Below are positions 1 to 12,390 of a DNA stretch of 64,000 nucleotides, one piece after another. Both the position numbers and the translations under genes were made by a program. Under the pieces are notes generated by a model, which saw only the letters and a program-made list of their open reading frames with translations, did no database searches and was not told the origin of the DNA. The DNA is taken from positions 1 through 64,000 of the forward strand of contig JAWPHD010001129.1 in the NCBI GenBank assembly GCA_037043455.1, in the 5' to 3' direction. Every line of letters starts with the position of its first letter. The stretch's first letter is position 1. The stretch is from Cyrtodaria siliqua. Its lineage: Eukaryota; Mollusca; Bivalvia; Adapedonta; Hiatellidae.

Positions 1-2131
1 CCGACGAAACCACTGATTCCATTCTTGTGAAATATCATATACATGTTCCTTGGGTTAGCCTCTATCAAGTTTGTGTTTTTCGTTATCGTCAAAAAATCAA
101 AATGGCTGCCACGGCAACCAAAAGTTTACATAGAGTTATATAAGAAAAGGTTTAAATTTACATCTTCTCTGAAACTGCTTGAAAGATTTTGATGAAAATT
201 AATCACAATAATATTTGGGATAGTCCCTCTCAGATTTGTGTTTTTTGCGGCCGCCAGTCATCCAAGATGGCCGCCATGGCTAAAACTAGATCAAATTTAA
301 GGAAATTTCAAACGACATCTCCTCCAAAACCATTTATTCCATTATTGTGAAATATCATATACATGTTCCTTGGCTTAGCCTCTATCAAGTTTGTGTTTTT
401 CGTTATCGTCAAATAATCAAAATGGCTGCCACGGCGACCCAAAGTTTACATAGAGTTATATAAGAAAAGGTTTAAATTTACATCTTCTCTGAAACCGCTT
501 GAAAGATTTTAATGAAACTTAAGCATAATGACATTTGGGATAGTCTCTCTCAGATTTGTGTTTTTTCGCGGCCGCCAGTCATCCAAGATTGGCCGCCATT
601 GCTAAAACTAGGTCAAGTTTAAGTAAATTTCAAACGACATCTCATCAGAAACCACGAATCCCATTCTTCTGAAATACATGTTCCTTGGGTTGGCCTCTAT
701 TAAGTTTATGTTTTTCGTTATCGTCGAATAATCAAAATGGTGACCCAAAATTTACATAGAGTTATATAGGAAAAGGTTAAAAATGACATCTTCTCTGAAA
801 CCGCTTGAAGGAATTTGATGAAACTTAATCACAATGATATTTGGGACAGTCCCTCTCAGATTTATGTTTTTCACGGCCGCCAGTCATCTACAGATGGTCG
901 CCATGGCTAAAACTAGGTCAAATTTAAGGAAATTTCAAACGACATCTCCGAAACCACTTATTCCATTCTTGTGAAATATCATATACATGTTCCTTGGCTT
1001 AGCCTCTATCAAGTTTGTGTTTTTCGTTATCGTCAAATAATCAAAATGGCTGCCACGGAGACCCAAAGTTTACATAGAGTTATATAAGAAAAGGTTTAAA
1101 TTGACATCTTCTCTGAAACCGCTTGAAAGATTTTGATGAAAGTTAAGAATAATGATATTTGGGAAAGTCTCTCTCAGATTTGTGTTTTTCGCGGCCGCCA
1201 GTCATCCAAGATTGGCCGCCATGGCTAAAACTAGGTCAAGTTTAAGTAAATTTCAAACGACATCTGCCTCAGAAACCACTGATTCCATTCTTCTGAAATA
1301 TCATATACATGTTCCTTGGGTTGGCCTCTATTAAGTTTATGTTTTTCGTTATCGTCGAATAATCAAAATGGCTGCCACGGTGACCCAAAATTTACATAAA
1401 GTTATATAGGAAAAGGTTAAAAATGATATCTTCTCTGAAACCGCTTGAAGGATTTTGATGAAACTTTAATCACAATGATATTTGGGACAGTCCCTCTCAG
1501 ATTTATGTTTTTCACGGCCGCCAGTCATCTAAGATGGTCGCCATGGCTAAAACTAGGTCAAATTTAAGGAAATTTCAAACAACATCTCCGAAACCACTTA
1601 TTCCATTCTTGTGAAATATCATATACATGTTCCTTGGGTTAGCCTCAATTAAGTTTTTTTTTTTGTTATTGTCAAATAATCGAAATGGCCGCCTGCTGCG
1701 ACCAAAAGTTTACATAGAGTTATATAGGAAAACGTTAAAAATGACATCTTCTCTGAAACTGCTTGAAGGATTTTGATGAAACTCTAATCACAATGATCTT
1801 TGTGTTAGTTCCCCTCAGATTTGCATTTTTTGGGCCTCCAGTCATCCATAATGGCCACCATGGCTAAACTTAGGTCAAATTTAAGGACATTAACAACATA
1901 TTACCACTTATTCCATTCTAGTTAAATATCATATGCATGTTCCTGTTGTTGGCCTCAATCAAGTTTGTGTTTTTCGTTGTCGTCAAATATTAAAATGGCC
2001 GCCACGATAACCCAAAGTTTACATAGAGTTTAATATAGGAAACATGTTTCTTGGGTTGGCCTCTATCATGTTTATGTTTTTGAATCACATCATACAAGTA
2101 GAGCATCTACAGGCCCTCTTGGGCCTCTTGT
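1..2131 (+). mobile_element. HINE-like element with ~315 bp tandem core, left edge cut by window
   Basis: An anchor containing TTCCTTGGGTT recurs at about 46, 366, 681, 990, 1312, 1630 and 1940, a spacing of 309-322 bp. Each unit is itself a degenerate dimer: a half with 'AAAATGGCTGCCACGG' and a half with 'GATGGCCGCCATGGCTAAAA' share flanking words (TTTGTGTTTTTCG). The array decays after 1940 and ends at 2111-2130 with a short hairpin (AGGCCC-TCTT-GGGCCT) followed by CTTG and a T-run. A tandem core ending in a 3' hairpin is the architecture described for Helentron-associated elements of bivalves. Family assignment is inference; the tandem structure is direct. ORFs inside it are chance. Confidence 0.7.
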
Positions 2132-2812
2132 TTTTTGTGTTGTATTTAATATCTTTTATATTTTTTCAGTGCCATTTCTGCCTTAATTAAGCTGCATGTC
2201 TAGATGTCCTGAATGTTCAAGAATGTCCAAGAAATAAATATAGTATACATCAGTCTTCCATTGTTTGTGGTTGTTTATGACTGCATTCTGCTTTATGTAG
2301 AACTCAGCATTAATAACCTGCAACGGATGGCTTGAAAATCAACTTACAACCCAAAATAAAAAGGACTGGAGTGTACCATTAATGAGGCGCCGTTATCTGT
2401 GGTTGATGGATACTAGAGTTTGAATAAGTGATGTACCAAGCAATCAGTTGTGGCCAACGATCAGTTATTTGTAGCATGGCAGAGTTCCAGGATTATTTTG
2501 TATTCTTCACCTCTCAATTAGGTGGCTCTAATAAACATAATGTGCTGATGATTGTTTTTTTTTCATTCCAGTGTTTTTTAAGGAGTTGAGCTCGCTATGA
2601 GGCAGTGCCTTATTCATATTACTGTCCGACTCTAGTTATTTATATTGTCACAGGTGAATGTACAGACGCTAGCTTTTAATATTGTGTTACTGAAGAACCA
2701 TACTTGGGCTAATTTTGGTATTGTCTCTAAAACTGTACAAAATGTCTCTAAAACTATACAAAAGAAAACTGTTTCAAATGTGCAGTATCGTTCCTAGGAA
2801 AATTACTAACTT
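2132..2812. other. Gene-free AT-rich stretch
   Basis: I see no ORF with coding character, RNA gene or clear repeat here. It separates the HINE-like element from the 37 bp satellite. A short duplication of 'GTCTCTAAAACT' lies near 2725-2755. Confidence 0.5.
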
Positions 2813-5800
2813 TAGCTGTTGATATTATCCCTGAAGGAAAACACTTAGGGTAGCTGTTGATATTATCCCTGAGGGAAACACTTAGGGTAGCTGTTGATAT
2901 TGTCCTCCTAGATACTACTGACGTAAACTGTTTAAAGTGTCCCTATAGCAAGTACTGACCCCATCTGTTGATAGTGTCCCTATTGACAGTACGGACCATA
3001 GAAGTTGATAGTGTCCCTGTTGAAAGTACGGGCCATAGATGTTGATAGTGTCCCTGCTGACAGTACGTAACATAGATGTTGATAGTGTCCCTGTTGACAG
3101 TACGGGACATAGATGTTTATAGTGTCCCTGTTGACAGAACGTACCATAGATGTTGATAGTGTCCATGTTGACAGTACGTACCATAGATGTTGATAGTGTC
3201 CATGTTGACAGTATGTACCATAGATGTTGATAGTGTCCCTGTTGACAGTACATACCATAGATATTGATAGTGTCCCTGTTGACAGTACGTACCATAGATA
3301 TTGATAGTGTCCCTGTTGACAGTACGGGCCATAGATGTTGATAGTGTCCCTGTTGACAGAACGGACCATAGATGTTGATAGTGTCCCTGTTGACAGTGAG
3401 GCCATAGATGTTAATAGTGTCACTGTTGACAGAACGGACCATAGATGTTGATAGTGTCCCTGTTGACAGAACGGACCATAGCTGTTGATAGTGTCCCTGT
3501 TGACAGTACGGGCCTTAGATGTTTATAGTGTCCCTGTTGACAGTACGTACCATAGATGTTGATAGTGTCCCTATTGACAGTACGGACCATAGATGTTGAT
3601 AGTGTCCCTGTTGACAATACGGGCCACAGATGTTGATAGTGTCCCTGTTGACAGTACGTACCATAGAAGTTGATAGTGTCCCTGTTGACAGTAGGTACTA
3701 TAGATGTTGATAGTGTCCCTGTTGTCAGTACGTAACATAGATGCTGATAGTGTCCCTGTTGACAGTACGGGACCATATATGTTGATAGTGTCCCTGTTTG
3801 GCAGTGCGGGCCATAGATGTTGATAGTGTCCCTGTTGACAGTACGGGACCATATATGTTGATAGTGTCCCTGTTGACAGTTCGGGCCATAGATGTTGATA
3901 GTGTCCCTGTTGACCGTACGGACCATAGCTGTTGATAATGTCCTTATTGACCCTAGGGCCATAGATGTTGATAGTGTCCCTATTAACAGTACTTACCATA
4001 GATGTTGATAGTGTCCCTGGTGACAGTACGGGACCATATATGTTGATAGTTTCCCTGTTTGGCAGTGCGGGCCATAGATGTTGATAGTGTCCCTGTTGAC
4101 AGTACGGGACCATATATGTTGATAGTGTCCCTGTTGACAGTTCGGGCCATAGATGTTGATAGTGTCCCTGTTGACCGTACGGACCATAGCTGTTGATAAT
4201 GTCCTTATTGACCCTAGGGCCATAGATGTTGATAGTGTCCCTATTAACAGTACTTACCATAGATGTTGATAGTGTCCCTGTTGACAGTATGTACCATAGA
4301 TGTTGATATTGTCCCCCTAGATACTACTGACGTCAACTGTTTATTGTGTCCATATAGCAAGCACTGACCCCATCTGTTGATAGTGTCCCTGATGACCGTA
4401 CAGACCATAGATATTGATAGTGTCCCTGTTGACAGGACGTAACATAGATGTTGATAGTGTCCCTGTTGACAGGACGTAACATAGATGTTGATAGTGTTCC
4501 TGTTGACAGTACGGGACCATATATGTTGATAGTGTCCCTGTTTGGCAGTGCGGGCCATAGATGTTGATAGTGTCCCTGTTGACAGTACGGGACCATATAT
4601 GTTGATAGTGTCCCTGTTGACAGTTCGGGCCATATATGTTGATAGTCTCCCTGTTGACCGTACGGACCAAAGCTGTTGATAATGTCCTTATTGACCCTAG
4701 GGCCATATATGTTGATAGTGTCCCTATTAACAGTACTTACCATATATGTTGATAGTGTCCCTGGTGACAGTACGGGTCATAGATTTTGATAGTGTCCCTG
4801 TTGACCGTACGGACCATAATTGTTGGTAGTGTCCCTGTTGACCGTACGGACCATATATGTTGATAGCGTCTCTGTTGACAGAACGTACCATATATGTTGA
4901 TAGTGTCCCTGTTGACAGTACGTACCATAGATGTTAATAGTGTCCCTGTTGGCAGTACGTACCATAAATGTTGATAGTGTCCCTGTTGACAATACGGGCC
5001 ATAGATGTTAATAGTGTCCCTGTTGACAGTACGTACCATAGATGTTGATAGTGTCCATGTTGACAGTACGTACCATAGATGTTGATAGTGTCCATGTTGA
5101 CAGTATGTACCATAGATGTTGATAGTGTCCCTGTTGACAGTACGTACCATAGATATTGATAGTGTCCCTGTTGACAGTACCTACCATAGATATTGATAGT
5201 GTCCCTGTTGACAGTACGTACCATAGATGTCGATAGTGTCCCTGTTGACAGTACGGGCCATATATGTTGATAGTGTCCCTGTTGATAGCACGTACCATAG
5301 ATGTTGATAGTGTCCTTGTTGACAGTATGGGCCATGGATGTTGATAGTGTCCCTGTTGACAGTGAGGGCCATATATGTTGATAGTGTCCCTGTTGAAAGT
5401 AAGGGCCATAGATGATGATAGTGTCCCTGTTGACATTACGGGCCATAGATGTTTATAGTGTCCCTGTTGACAGTACGTACCATAGATGTTGATAGTGTCC
5501 ATATTGACAGTACGGACCATAGATGTTGATAGTGACCCTGTTGACAGTACGGGCAATATATGTTGATAGTGTCCCTGTTGACAGTACGTACCATAGAAGT
5601 TGATAGTGTCCCTGTTGACAGTACGTACCATAGATGTTGATAGTTCCCTGTTGACAGTACGTTCCATAGATGTTGATAGTGTCCCTGTTGACAGTATGTA
5701 CCATAGATGTTGATAGTGTCCCTGTTGACAGTACGTACCATAGATGTTGATATTGTCCCTGTTGACAGCATGGACCATGGATGTTGATAGTGTCCCTGTT

Positions 5801-6918
5801 GACAGTACAGGCCATATGTGTTGATAGTGTCCCTGTTGACAGTACGGGCCATAGATGTTGATAGTGTTCCTGTTGACAGTACGGGCCATAGATGTTGATA
5901 GTGTCGCTGTTGACAATACGTACCATCGATGTTGATAGTGTCCCTATTGACAGTACGTACCATAGATGTTGATAGTGTCCCTGTTGACAGTACGTACCAT
6001 AGATGTTGATAGTGTCCCTGTGGACAGCATGGGCCATGGATGTTAATAGTGTCCCTGTTGGCAGTACGTACCATAAATGTTGATAGTGTCCCTGTTGACA
6101 AAACGGGCCATATATGTTAATAGTGTCCCTGTTGACAGTACGTACCATAGATGTTGATAGTGTCCATGTTGACAGTACGTACCATAGATGTTGATAGTGT
6201 CCATGTTGACAGTATTCACCATATATGTTGATAGTGTCCCTGTTGACAGTACGTACCATAGATATTGATAGTGTCCCTGTTGACAGTACGTACCATAGAT
6301 ATTGATAGTGTCCCTGTTGACAGTACGTACCATAGATGTTGATAGTGTCCATGTTGACAGTACGTACCATAGATATTGATAGTGTCCCTGTTGACAGTAC
6401 GTACCATAGATGTCGATAGTGTCCCTGTTGACAGTACGGGCCATATATGTTGATAGTGTCCCTGTTGATAGCACGTACCATAGATGTTGATAGTGTCCTT
6501 GTTGACAGTATGGGCCATGGATATTGATAGTGTCCCTGTTGACAGTGAGGGCCATATATGTTGATAGTGTCCCTGTTGAAAGTAAGGGCCATAGATGATG
6601 ATAGTGTCCCTGTTGACATTACGGGCCATAGATGTTTATAGTGTCCCTGTTGACAGTACGGACCATAGATGTTGATAGTGTCCCTTTTAACAGTACGGCC
6701 CAAAGATGTTGAAAGTATCACTAAGGTAAGTACTGATGTTAGCTTTTGATAATATCACTGAAGTTAGTTAGCTGTTGTACGTGTCCCTTTAGACAGCACT
6801 AACGTAAGCTGTTGTTAGTGTCCATATAGAGAGCACTGACGTTAGCTGTTGATAGTGTACCCATATACAGAACTAAACTTAGCTGATATAAGTGTCAGAT
6901 AGCACTGACGTAATATGT
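2813..6918. repeat. 37 bp minisatellite, about 100 dense copies with higher-order repeats
   Basis: The unit contains TAGTGTCCCTGTTGACAGTA followed by CGTACCATAGATGTTGA and is 37 bp long. Copies are dense from about 2935 to 6712. Older 37-38 bp versions flank the array at 2813-2935 and 6720-6918. Higher-order blocks are visible: a seven-unit block marked by GACAGTACGGGACCATATAT starts at 3761 and again at 4022 (261 bp), with a related block near 4505. A block around 4930-5446 is repeated around 6040-6629. The unit has no stop codon in any minus-strand frame, so it produces long artificial ORFs with a 37-residue period. These are not genes. Confidence 0.97.
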
Positions 6919-7163
6919 TGATACTACATAGGCGTAGGAGCCTGGGGCCTAGGGGGACCCGCACCCCCTCCCCTATGTTCAGACTGTGGTGTGTGTGGGG
7001 CAGAGTATGCTTTGGCCCCTCCAATAATTTGAGAAAAAAATGCTTTGCGTTCAGAAAAGATATTTTTTCCGTATATAATGATGTATGTTTTGGTGTAAAT
7101 GAGCTTGAATAACGTTTTTGCACCCCTCAATAATTGAATCGTTCCTACGCATATGTAGTATCA
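6919..7163. mobile_element. MITE-like element inserted in the 37 bp satellite
   Basis: The ends form a 21 bp terminal inverted repeat with one mismatch: TGATACTACATAGGCGTAGG at the left, and its complement ending in CCTACGCATATGTAGTATCA at the right. The 245 bp interior is GC-rich at the left (GGGGCCTAGGGGGACCC) and has no coding potential. Degenerate 37-mers continue on both sides, so it interrupts the satellite. I could not find a clean target-site duplication, so part of the outer TIR may be satellite sequence. Confidence 0.65.
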
Positions 7164-7290
7164 CTGAGAACAATACTAACGCTATAAGTTGATAGTGTCT
7201 CTATTTATAGCACGGATGCTACTTGTTTATAGTGTCCCTGTGGAGAGTACTGACGTTAGTTGTTGATAGTGTCCGTATAGATGTATATTG
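7164..7290. repeat. Degenerate continuation of the 37 bp satellite
   Basis: Three to four diverged units (GTTGATAGTGTCTC, TTTATAGTGTCCCTG, TTGATAGTGTCCG) resume directly after the MITE in the same orientation as the main array. Confidence 0.8.
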
Positions 7291-7840
7291 TTCCTATAAA
7301 AGGGATCGACCATTTTGATTTCGGGGGTGGGAGTGTGGGGTGAATTTTCCTAAAAAAAATATGCCGGCCCTTGATATGAAAAAAATAAAACAGTTCCTCA
7401 AATTGTTGGAAAACAATTACAGCCTTCTCTCGCGGTCATAAGCCATGAATCATAGTTTTAATAAGGCAATTATTTTTTCATAATTCGTTTTACGAACCCT
7501 CCTACGGCAAAATGAAATTAGGTAAAAAAAACATCCGTAGAGAATTTGTGTTTTTTGTTTACCTCCTCCCAGATTTCATTCTCTTCATTTCAAATAAAAT
7601 AATTAAACTATGCTTTACCAAACTTTTATTTTTATTCTATTACTTTCCTTCTATAGTATTTCTGTCTTGATGGTATGTAAAACTAATAATACAAACAATG
7701 GCCTAAATGTGATATACATTGGTCATGGTAGTACCGGTAGGTAAATATTGCAATTATGTGAGGCTGACAGTGAATATTTGTCTGAAGCTATTTATTTTAT
7801 TATACTGAACAATATAATTGAAAAAGTTAATTTGGTTCTG
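7291..7840. other. Gene-free AT-rich stretch
   Basis: No gene is seen. A GGGGGTGGGAGTGTGGGG tract at 7323-7340 and a CCTCCTCCCAGATTTC tract near 7560 look like faint complementary ends of an old element, but the match is too weak to call. A single outlying copy of the 31 bp repeat (GGTCATGGTAGTA) lies near 7721. Confidence 0.4.
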
Positions 7841-8086
7841 CTAAACATTCCTTTGAAATAAAACATGAGAAAACATTGCTACTTCTCTCTGTTCACAACC
7901 ACTATTCTCAGCACCTAGAAAATTAATTTCTGCGGATAGTTCTTCGTGTTCTTTCGGAATCTTCAGCCGTGACCTCATGAGCCAACTTTTCAAATCATCT
8001 TCAGAGTATTGTGCAAACTGTGTCCGCCATTTTAGTAAATGTTCACTGATTTTCATTTGCTTATGTATACATACACTGTTCAGCAT
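7841..8086 (-). CDS. Hypothetical ORF, 81 aa, possible exon
   Basis: An open frame of 81 codons ends in a stop at the low-coordinate side. From the first Met it runs MLNSVCIHKQMKISEHLLKW and continues with a charged, helix-like composition (SEDDLKSWLMRSRLKIPKEH) that is less AT-driven than its surroundings. I do not recognise a family. An AG at the 'TATACATAAG' junction could be a splice acceptor, which would drop the first nine or ten residues. There is no adjacent supporting exon, and open frames of this length occur by chance in this window, so this is only a candidate. Confidence 0.2.
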   Translation of the reverse strand: MLNSVCIHKQMKISEHLLKWRTQFAQYSEDDLKSWLMRSRLKIPKEHEELSAEINFLGAENSGCEQREVAMFSHVLFQRNV

Positions 8087-8274
8087 AGGACATTCCTGCT
8101 TTCACAATCAGAAGACAGTACAAATTATACTGGGGTGACATTAAAAGAAAACACTATTATTCAATGACTCATTCAACGGAGACATTACAAGCGATATGAG
8201 ATATTACAAAAATGGGACAATAAGGAAATTTAACATTGGTGTATGACATGAGGTATATTATTAAATATGGTATC

Positions 8275-8552
8275 ACTGGTCATGGTAGTAATACATGTAG
8301 TATGCATAGCTCATGGTAGTAATTCATGAGGTATTCAGTGGTCATGGTACTGATAAATGTGATATTTAGACTTAGTAGTGATGGTAGTATTAAATGTGAT
8401 AAACAGTGGTCATGGTAGTAATACTTGTGATATACAGTGGTCATGGTAATAGAAAATGTGGTAAAGAGTAGCCATGATACTTATACATGTGGCGTACTTT
8501 GGACATGTTAGTAATCAATGATGTGGTGTACAGTGGTCATGGTAGTATTACA
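8275..8552. repeat. 31 bp degenerate minisatellite, about nine copies
   Basis: The core word GTCATGGTAGTAATAC followed by TGTGATATACAGTG repeats about every 31 bp with 10-30% divergence. One isolated copy lies near 7721. The ORF at 8518-8742 starts inside it and has no coding character. Confidence 0.8.
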
Positions 8553-8841
8553 ATACAAGGGTCCTGGTATTTGTGCGATGGACTTTGTGAATATCATCAA
8601 CTTAAGAAGCAGCTTCAGCCACATGCAATGTCAGGTTACAGACAAAGCCAGTGTTAATAAGAATGGTATGGAACATGGTAGACATTGCCCAGTACTCGAC
8701 AATCTCCTACACCACCAAACAAATCACCCAGTCTATACATAATCGGGGGCTCACATAGAAAGCATACAAGTACAAGCATATAAACTAAGATTAAAACAAG
8801 CACATGAAGTTCAATCCACCAAATATGGAAAGATCCATATT

Positions 8842-10095
8842 AAACAAGAGCTGTCGAAAGGACAGCATGCTCCACTATTCAAAGTCAATTTTAAACAAGG
8901 CATTGATACTTCTGTCTCACCAAGCATGGAGCCAGTTCATTCGCAAGGTCGTCTTAATTGTAGAGGTTATTTGGTGGTGAGGTGAGGGTGTAGGGGTGCG
9001 GGGAGGGGTAAACATATATACCAAATATAAACGCAAGACCTTCAATACCACATAAATAATATGAACTTGAAGAGGGTGGGGAGGGGAAGTGAAGTGATAC
9101 TGAATAGGTAAAAAACAGAAATAATACTATATTTTCATTGGGGAAGTCTAAGTTGGAGAGTGCTGGGGCGGGGGCGGGGCTTGTGGTGGAAGAGAACATG
9201 ATGCAGACATGGTAACTGATGAGAAACCAAAAGCAATATAACAAATATGTGTCTATTTATCTGGTGTGATGGTGATGGTGGTGTATGAGTGGGGAAGATG
9301 TGGGGTTTATGGGGTTATGAAATTAAAGGCTTGCCATTGTTATTTGATGTATGCAGTGAGTTTCATTGAAATATATGAAGCGGCTTAAACAACTTTAACC
9401 CGAAACTTTAAATTGAAAGAATATTATCATCTGGCTAAAATGAAAAACAAAAGTTATGAAACGTGTCTGTAAGTGTCCTTGAGGACTCTGTTGACACTTG
9501 TCAAGCATTGACAGAGATATGTGGCTAGTGGGTATTGAATTAAATGGACTTGCCAATAAATAAAATAAAATAAATTCTAAGTCAGGCTATACCTTTTTTA
9601 AAATACAATACAGAAAATATTTATCCAGAAAAAGGCCATAATATTGCTAAAATGCAATACAGAGTTATGGAACATGTGTCTACTAGCATCCACGCTTTAC
9701 TGAAGTTGTATTAATAACTAACAATCTCCTATTGAATTACAAGGTTATCCAGAATTTGAAGTCGAAAAAGGGACATAATTTTGCTTTAATGCAATACAGA
9801 GTTAATATGGAACATGTGTCTACTAGTGCCCTTGATATTTCAAGCTTTACTGAAGTCTTGTTGATGCACGATTTTCAGTTGCTAAATACATGGACTTGAC
9901 AAAAAAAGCTTTAACCAGAAATTCAAAGTCAGATAAGGGTCATGCGTTTGCTTAAATGCAATACAGAGTTATGAAACATGTGTGTACATATGTCTACCAG
10001 TATCCTTGATGTAACTGATGACATATTTCAATTTTCACTGACCAGTGGTTGCTGAAATAATTGGACTTGGCAAACAACTGAAAACCAACGTCGAC
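8842..10095 (-). mobile_element. HINE-like element, minus strand, with 140-210 bp tandem core
   Basis: The plus-strand start reads ACAAGAG then the hairpin GCTGTC-GAAAG-GACAGC (8850-8866). Read on the minus strand this is a hairpin followed by CTCTTGT, the same terminus as the elements ending at 2131 and 32371. The core at about 9430-10080 has four units sharing ATGCAATACAGAGTTATG and ACATGTGTCTACTAG, anchored near 9443, 9652, 9789 and 9955. G-rich tracts near 8990-9180 and (GGTGAT)-like words near 9265 lie between. No coding frame is credible. Confidence 0.6.
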
Positions 10096-10117
10096 GTAGA
10101 CGTTGCGTATAACAACA

Positions 10118-10300
10118 GTTGGCGTCTCTGACATCCACATGGACACTATCAACAGTTGACGTCTGTAACATTCACCGGGTCTCTGTTAATAGCTGTCGTC
10201 TGCAACATCCACAGGGCCTCTATTAATAGCTGACGTCTGTGAAATCCACAGGGACACGTACAACAACTGACGTCTGTGACATCCACAGGGACTCAGCTAC
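10118..10300 (-). repeat. Inverted relative of the 37 bp satellite, about five copies
   Basis: The unit ACATCCACAGGGACTCTATT followed by AATAGCTGACGTCTGTG is 37 bp. Read on the minus strand it matches the old flanking form of the 2813-6918 satellite (GACGTTAGCTGTTGATAGTG). More decayed relatives run on to about 10720, where an 80-codon ORF at 10474-10716 is a by-product. Confidence 0.75.
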
Positions 10301-10774
10301 ATGTATCTTCAGCATGTTAACAGCTACATGTATCATCAGCGAACTTACTCACATATGAAGTCATGGCTGTTACAGATGAAATACTGACCATAGGGACAAA
10401 AGAACAGCTTCAGCTCAACATTTTGCGTTAGTACTGTTCTGGAGACAATGTCGAAAGGTAGAGCTTAGTTCCAATGGACACACCGTCTACAGGTATTGTC
10501 TACAACTGGTACTTCCATCTGATAGCTAGATTTGATATTGTCCTCGGGGAGAATAAAAAGCAATCTAGCGTTAGTGCTGCCTATCAACAGGGTAGTTTCA
10601 TTAATGTCGTCACAGAAAATATCAACCGGTGCCATCAGTTACACAACAAGCCTTACAACTGCCCTCTGAGAGACAATATCAATAGTATAATCGGTACGAT
10701 CTTCAGATATATTTAATAATAATATTATTGAGTTCGTTATCGGATCGCTTTTGTCTATTATTTAATAATGTGTG

Positions 10775-11025
10775 TGCCAGATATATATATATGTATGTAT
10801 GTATGCGTGTATATGTTAATTGTGCCTCTAGACGAGTATGTTATGATGTAGAGATACAGTTTATCAGCTTGACTGTGTTGCAGCTATCCTTTATTTAGGA
10901 AGTGAATGCAAACGTTTGATTTCTGTGTATCTCGTCATAGCTAGGCGCCGTGCCGTAGTTCGTCCGAAGGTTGTCTGTTTTTGGTAGTTCACAAATATTT
11001 TTCCCTATATATATATATATATGTG
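10775..11025. repeat. Short TA/TATG microsatellites
   Basis: ATATATATATGTATGTATGT at about 10778-10804 and a (TA)n run at about 11005-11021 flank otherwise featureless sequence. Confidence 0.7.
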
Positions 11026-11070
11026 TGCAACAATGTTGTTCACAATCTTTATGTAAAAAAGGATAAAAAT

Positions 11071-11676
11071 ATCGGACAGGGAAAGCAGCATTCAAGGACG
11101 ACAGTCAACCACAAAACACAAAAACAAACACGCAAACAGACAAACGAAAAGACAAAAGTAATAAAAAATGCAAACGACATCACAAACACAAAAGGGTTGA
11201 CAATAGGGCTACCGCCTTGGAACGGTCAGTGGCAAAGTAGGCCACTGGGGGTTTAAACCGGTTCTAGGGTGCACCAAACCTCACACTTACCCTACTGTCA
11301 TCCCATTAAAACAGGACAGTGTAAATAAAGAAATCCCCGCCATGATCTAATCTCTAACCAACAAGGCAGCATCAATAGGCAATATAAGTAAAACACAAAT
11401 ATGCTCGTGTAAATATAATACAAAAAAAACAATAGCCTAGAAAGCCACAATGAAGGTACTCAATGACTTTGCAGAAGCCAGAGCAGTAAGAGAATAAAAC
11501 ATTAAGGGCACGACAAGAAAGATCATGGACAAACATCAAACGCCACCGTCCCAATGGGATTTAGGTAGGCGTCATCACAGGGTCCACAGCCTGTCCGGTC
11601 ATCGTACAAAAAAAGAGGAAAGCATAGTGGCGAACTGTAAAATGGTCCACCACCAAGCATGCAGTACGTTGCAAAA
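11071..11676 (-). mobile_element. Dispersed repeat R, copy 1 (full)
   Basis: A ~606 bp block starts at ATCGGACAGGGAAAG and ends at CATGCAGTACGTTGCAAAA. It recurs almost full length at 61272-61866 and truncated at 51491-51660, all in the same orientation. I infer minus-strand polarity because that strand ends in the T-rich CTTTCCCTGTCCGAT, and similar text is familiar to me from mollusc transcripts; this is unverified. A minus-strand frame (11372-11554) is partly conserved in copy 3 (CRALN-LFS-YSGFC-VIEYLHC), but short frames inside repeats can be kept by sequence identity alone. The TE class is unknown. Confidence 0.75.
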
Positions 11677-11958
11677 AATATCACAATATTTATGTAAATA
11701 TCACACTATTTATGTAAATATCACAATCATTATGTAAATATCACAATCTTTAAGTAAATATCACAATCCTTATGTAAATATCACAATCATTATGTAAATA
11801 GAACAATCATTATGTAAATATCACAATCTTTATGTTAATGTCACAATTATTATGTAAATATCACAATCATTATGTATATATCACAATCTTTATGTAAATA
11901 TCACAATATTTATGTAAATATCACAATCTTTATGTAAATATCACAGTCATTATGTAAA
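11677..11958. repeat. 20 bp minisatellite, about 14 copies
   Basis: The unit ATATCACAATCTTTATGTAA is tandemly repeated directly at the end of repeat R copy 1. Copy 3 of R is followed by different sequence, so the array is either a local expansion or the insertion site. Confidence 0.9.
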
Positions 11959-12390
11959 AAGAGTATGCATTAGCATAGCATATTTCGGTGTTTTTCTTGT
12001 GCTATTATATAACGTTTGTTTTTTTGTTTAACGGTGTTACATTTACGTAATTTTTAGCACACATTAGACCATATATTTTTATATTTTTTTTTGTATTTTT
12101 GTTTGTGGTAGTGGCAGATCACCCCAATGTTCTGGTTATAGTCCTGTATACCTCCCTCCATCCGTAAGAATCGTGAGGTTAATGGTGGGAGTGTCTGTGT
12201 ATGCGGGGGTTGGGGATCTCCGCAACTTAAACATAAATAAACACAGCTAAAAACAATGTTCGAAGGCCACATTGTGGCCGGAATGCAAGTGTTGGGTGAC
12301 ACACACACCAAACAATTATCTAGATCTACATTATTCTGAAAGTAGAACTCCATGATAACTGTTAGAGTCAAGTACTGCTTATTTACTTTA

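Noticed and set aside
2915..6721. Long minus-strand ORFs (up to 422 codons) with a 37-residue repeat
   Set aside because: They arise because the 37 bp satellite unit contains no stop in any minus-strand frame. The same 37 residues are read from three frames in turn, and there is no start, signal or domain.
2813..6918. CRISPR-like array of 37 bp repeats
   Set aside because: Repeats are contiguous with no unique spacers, they vary from copy to copy, and the surroundings are eukaryotic.
7300..7600. MITE with GATTTCGGGGG ends
   Set aside because: The complementary right end is too poorly matched to define boundaries.
10474..10716. 80-codon plus-strand ORF
   Set aside because: It lies in decayed 37-mer relatives (GACAATATCAATAG words) and shows no family or composition signal.
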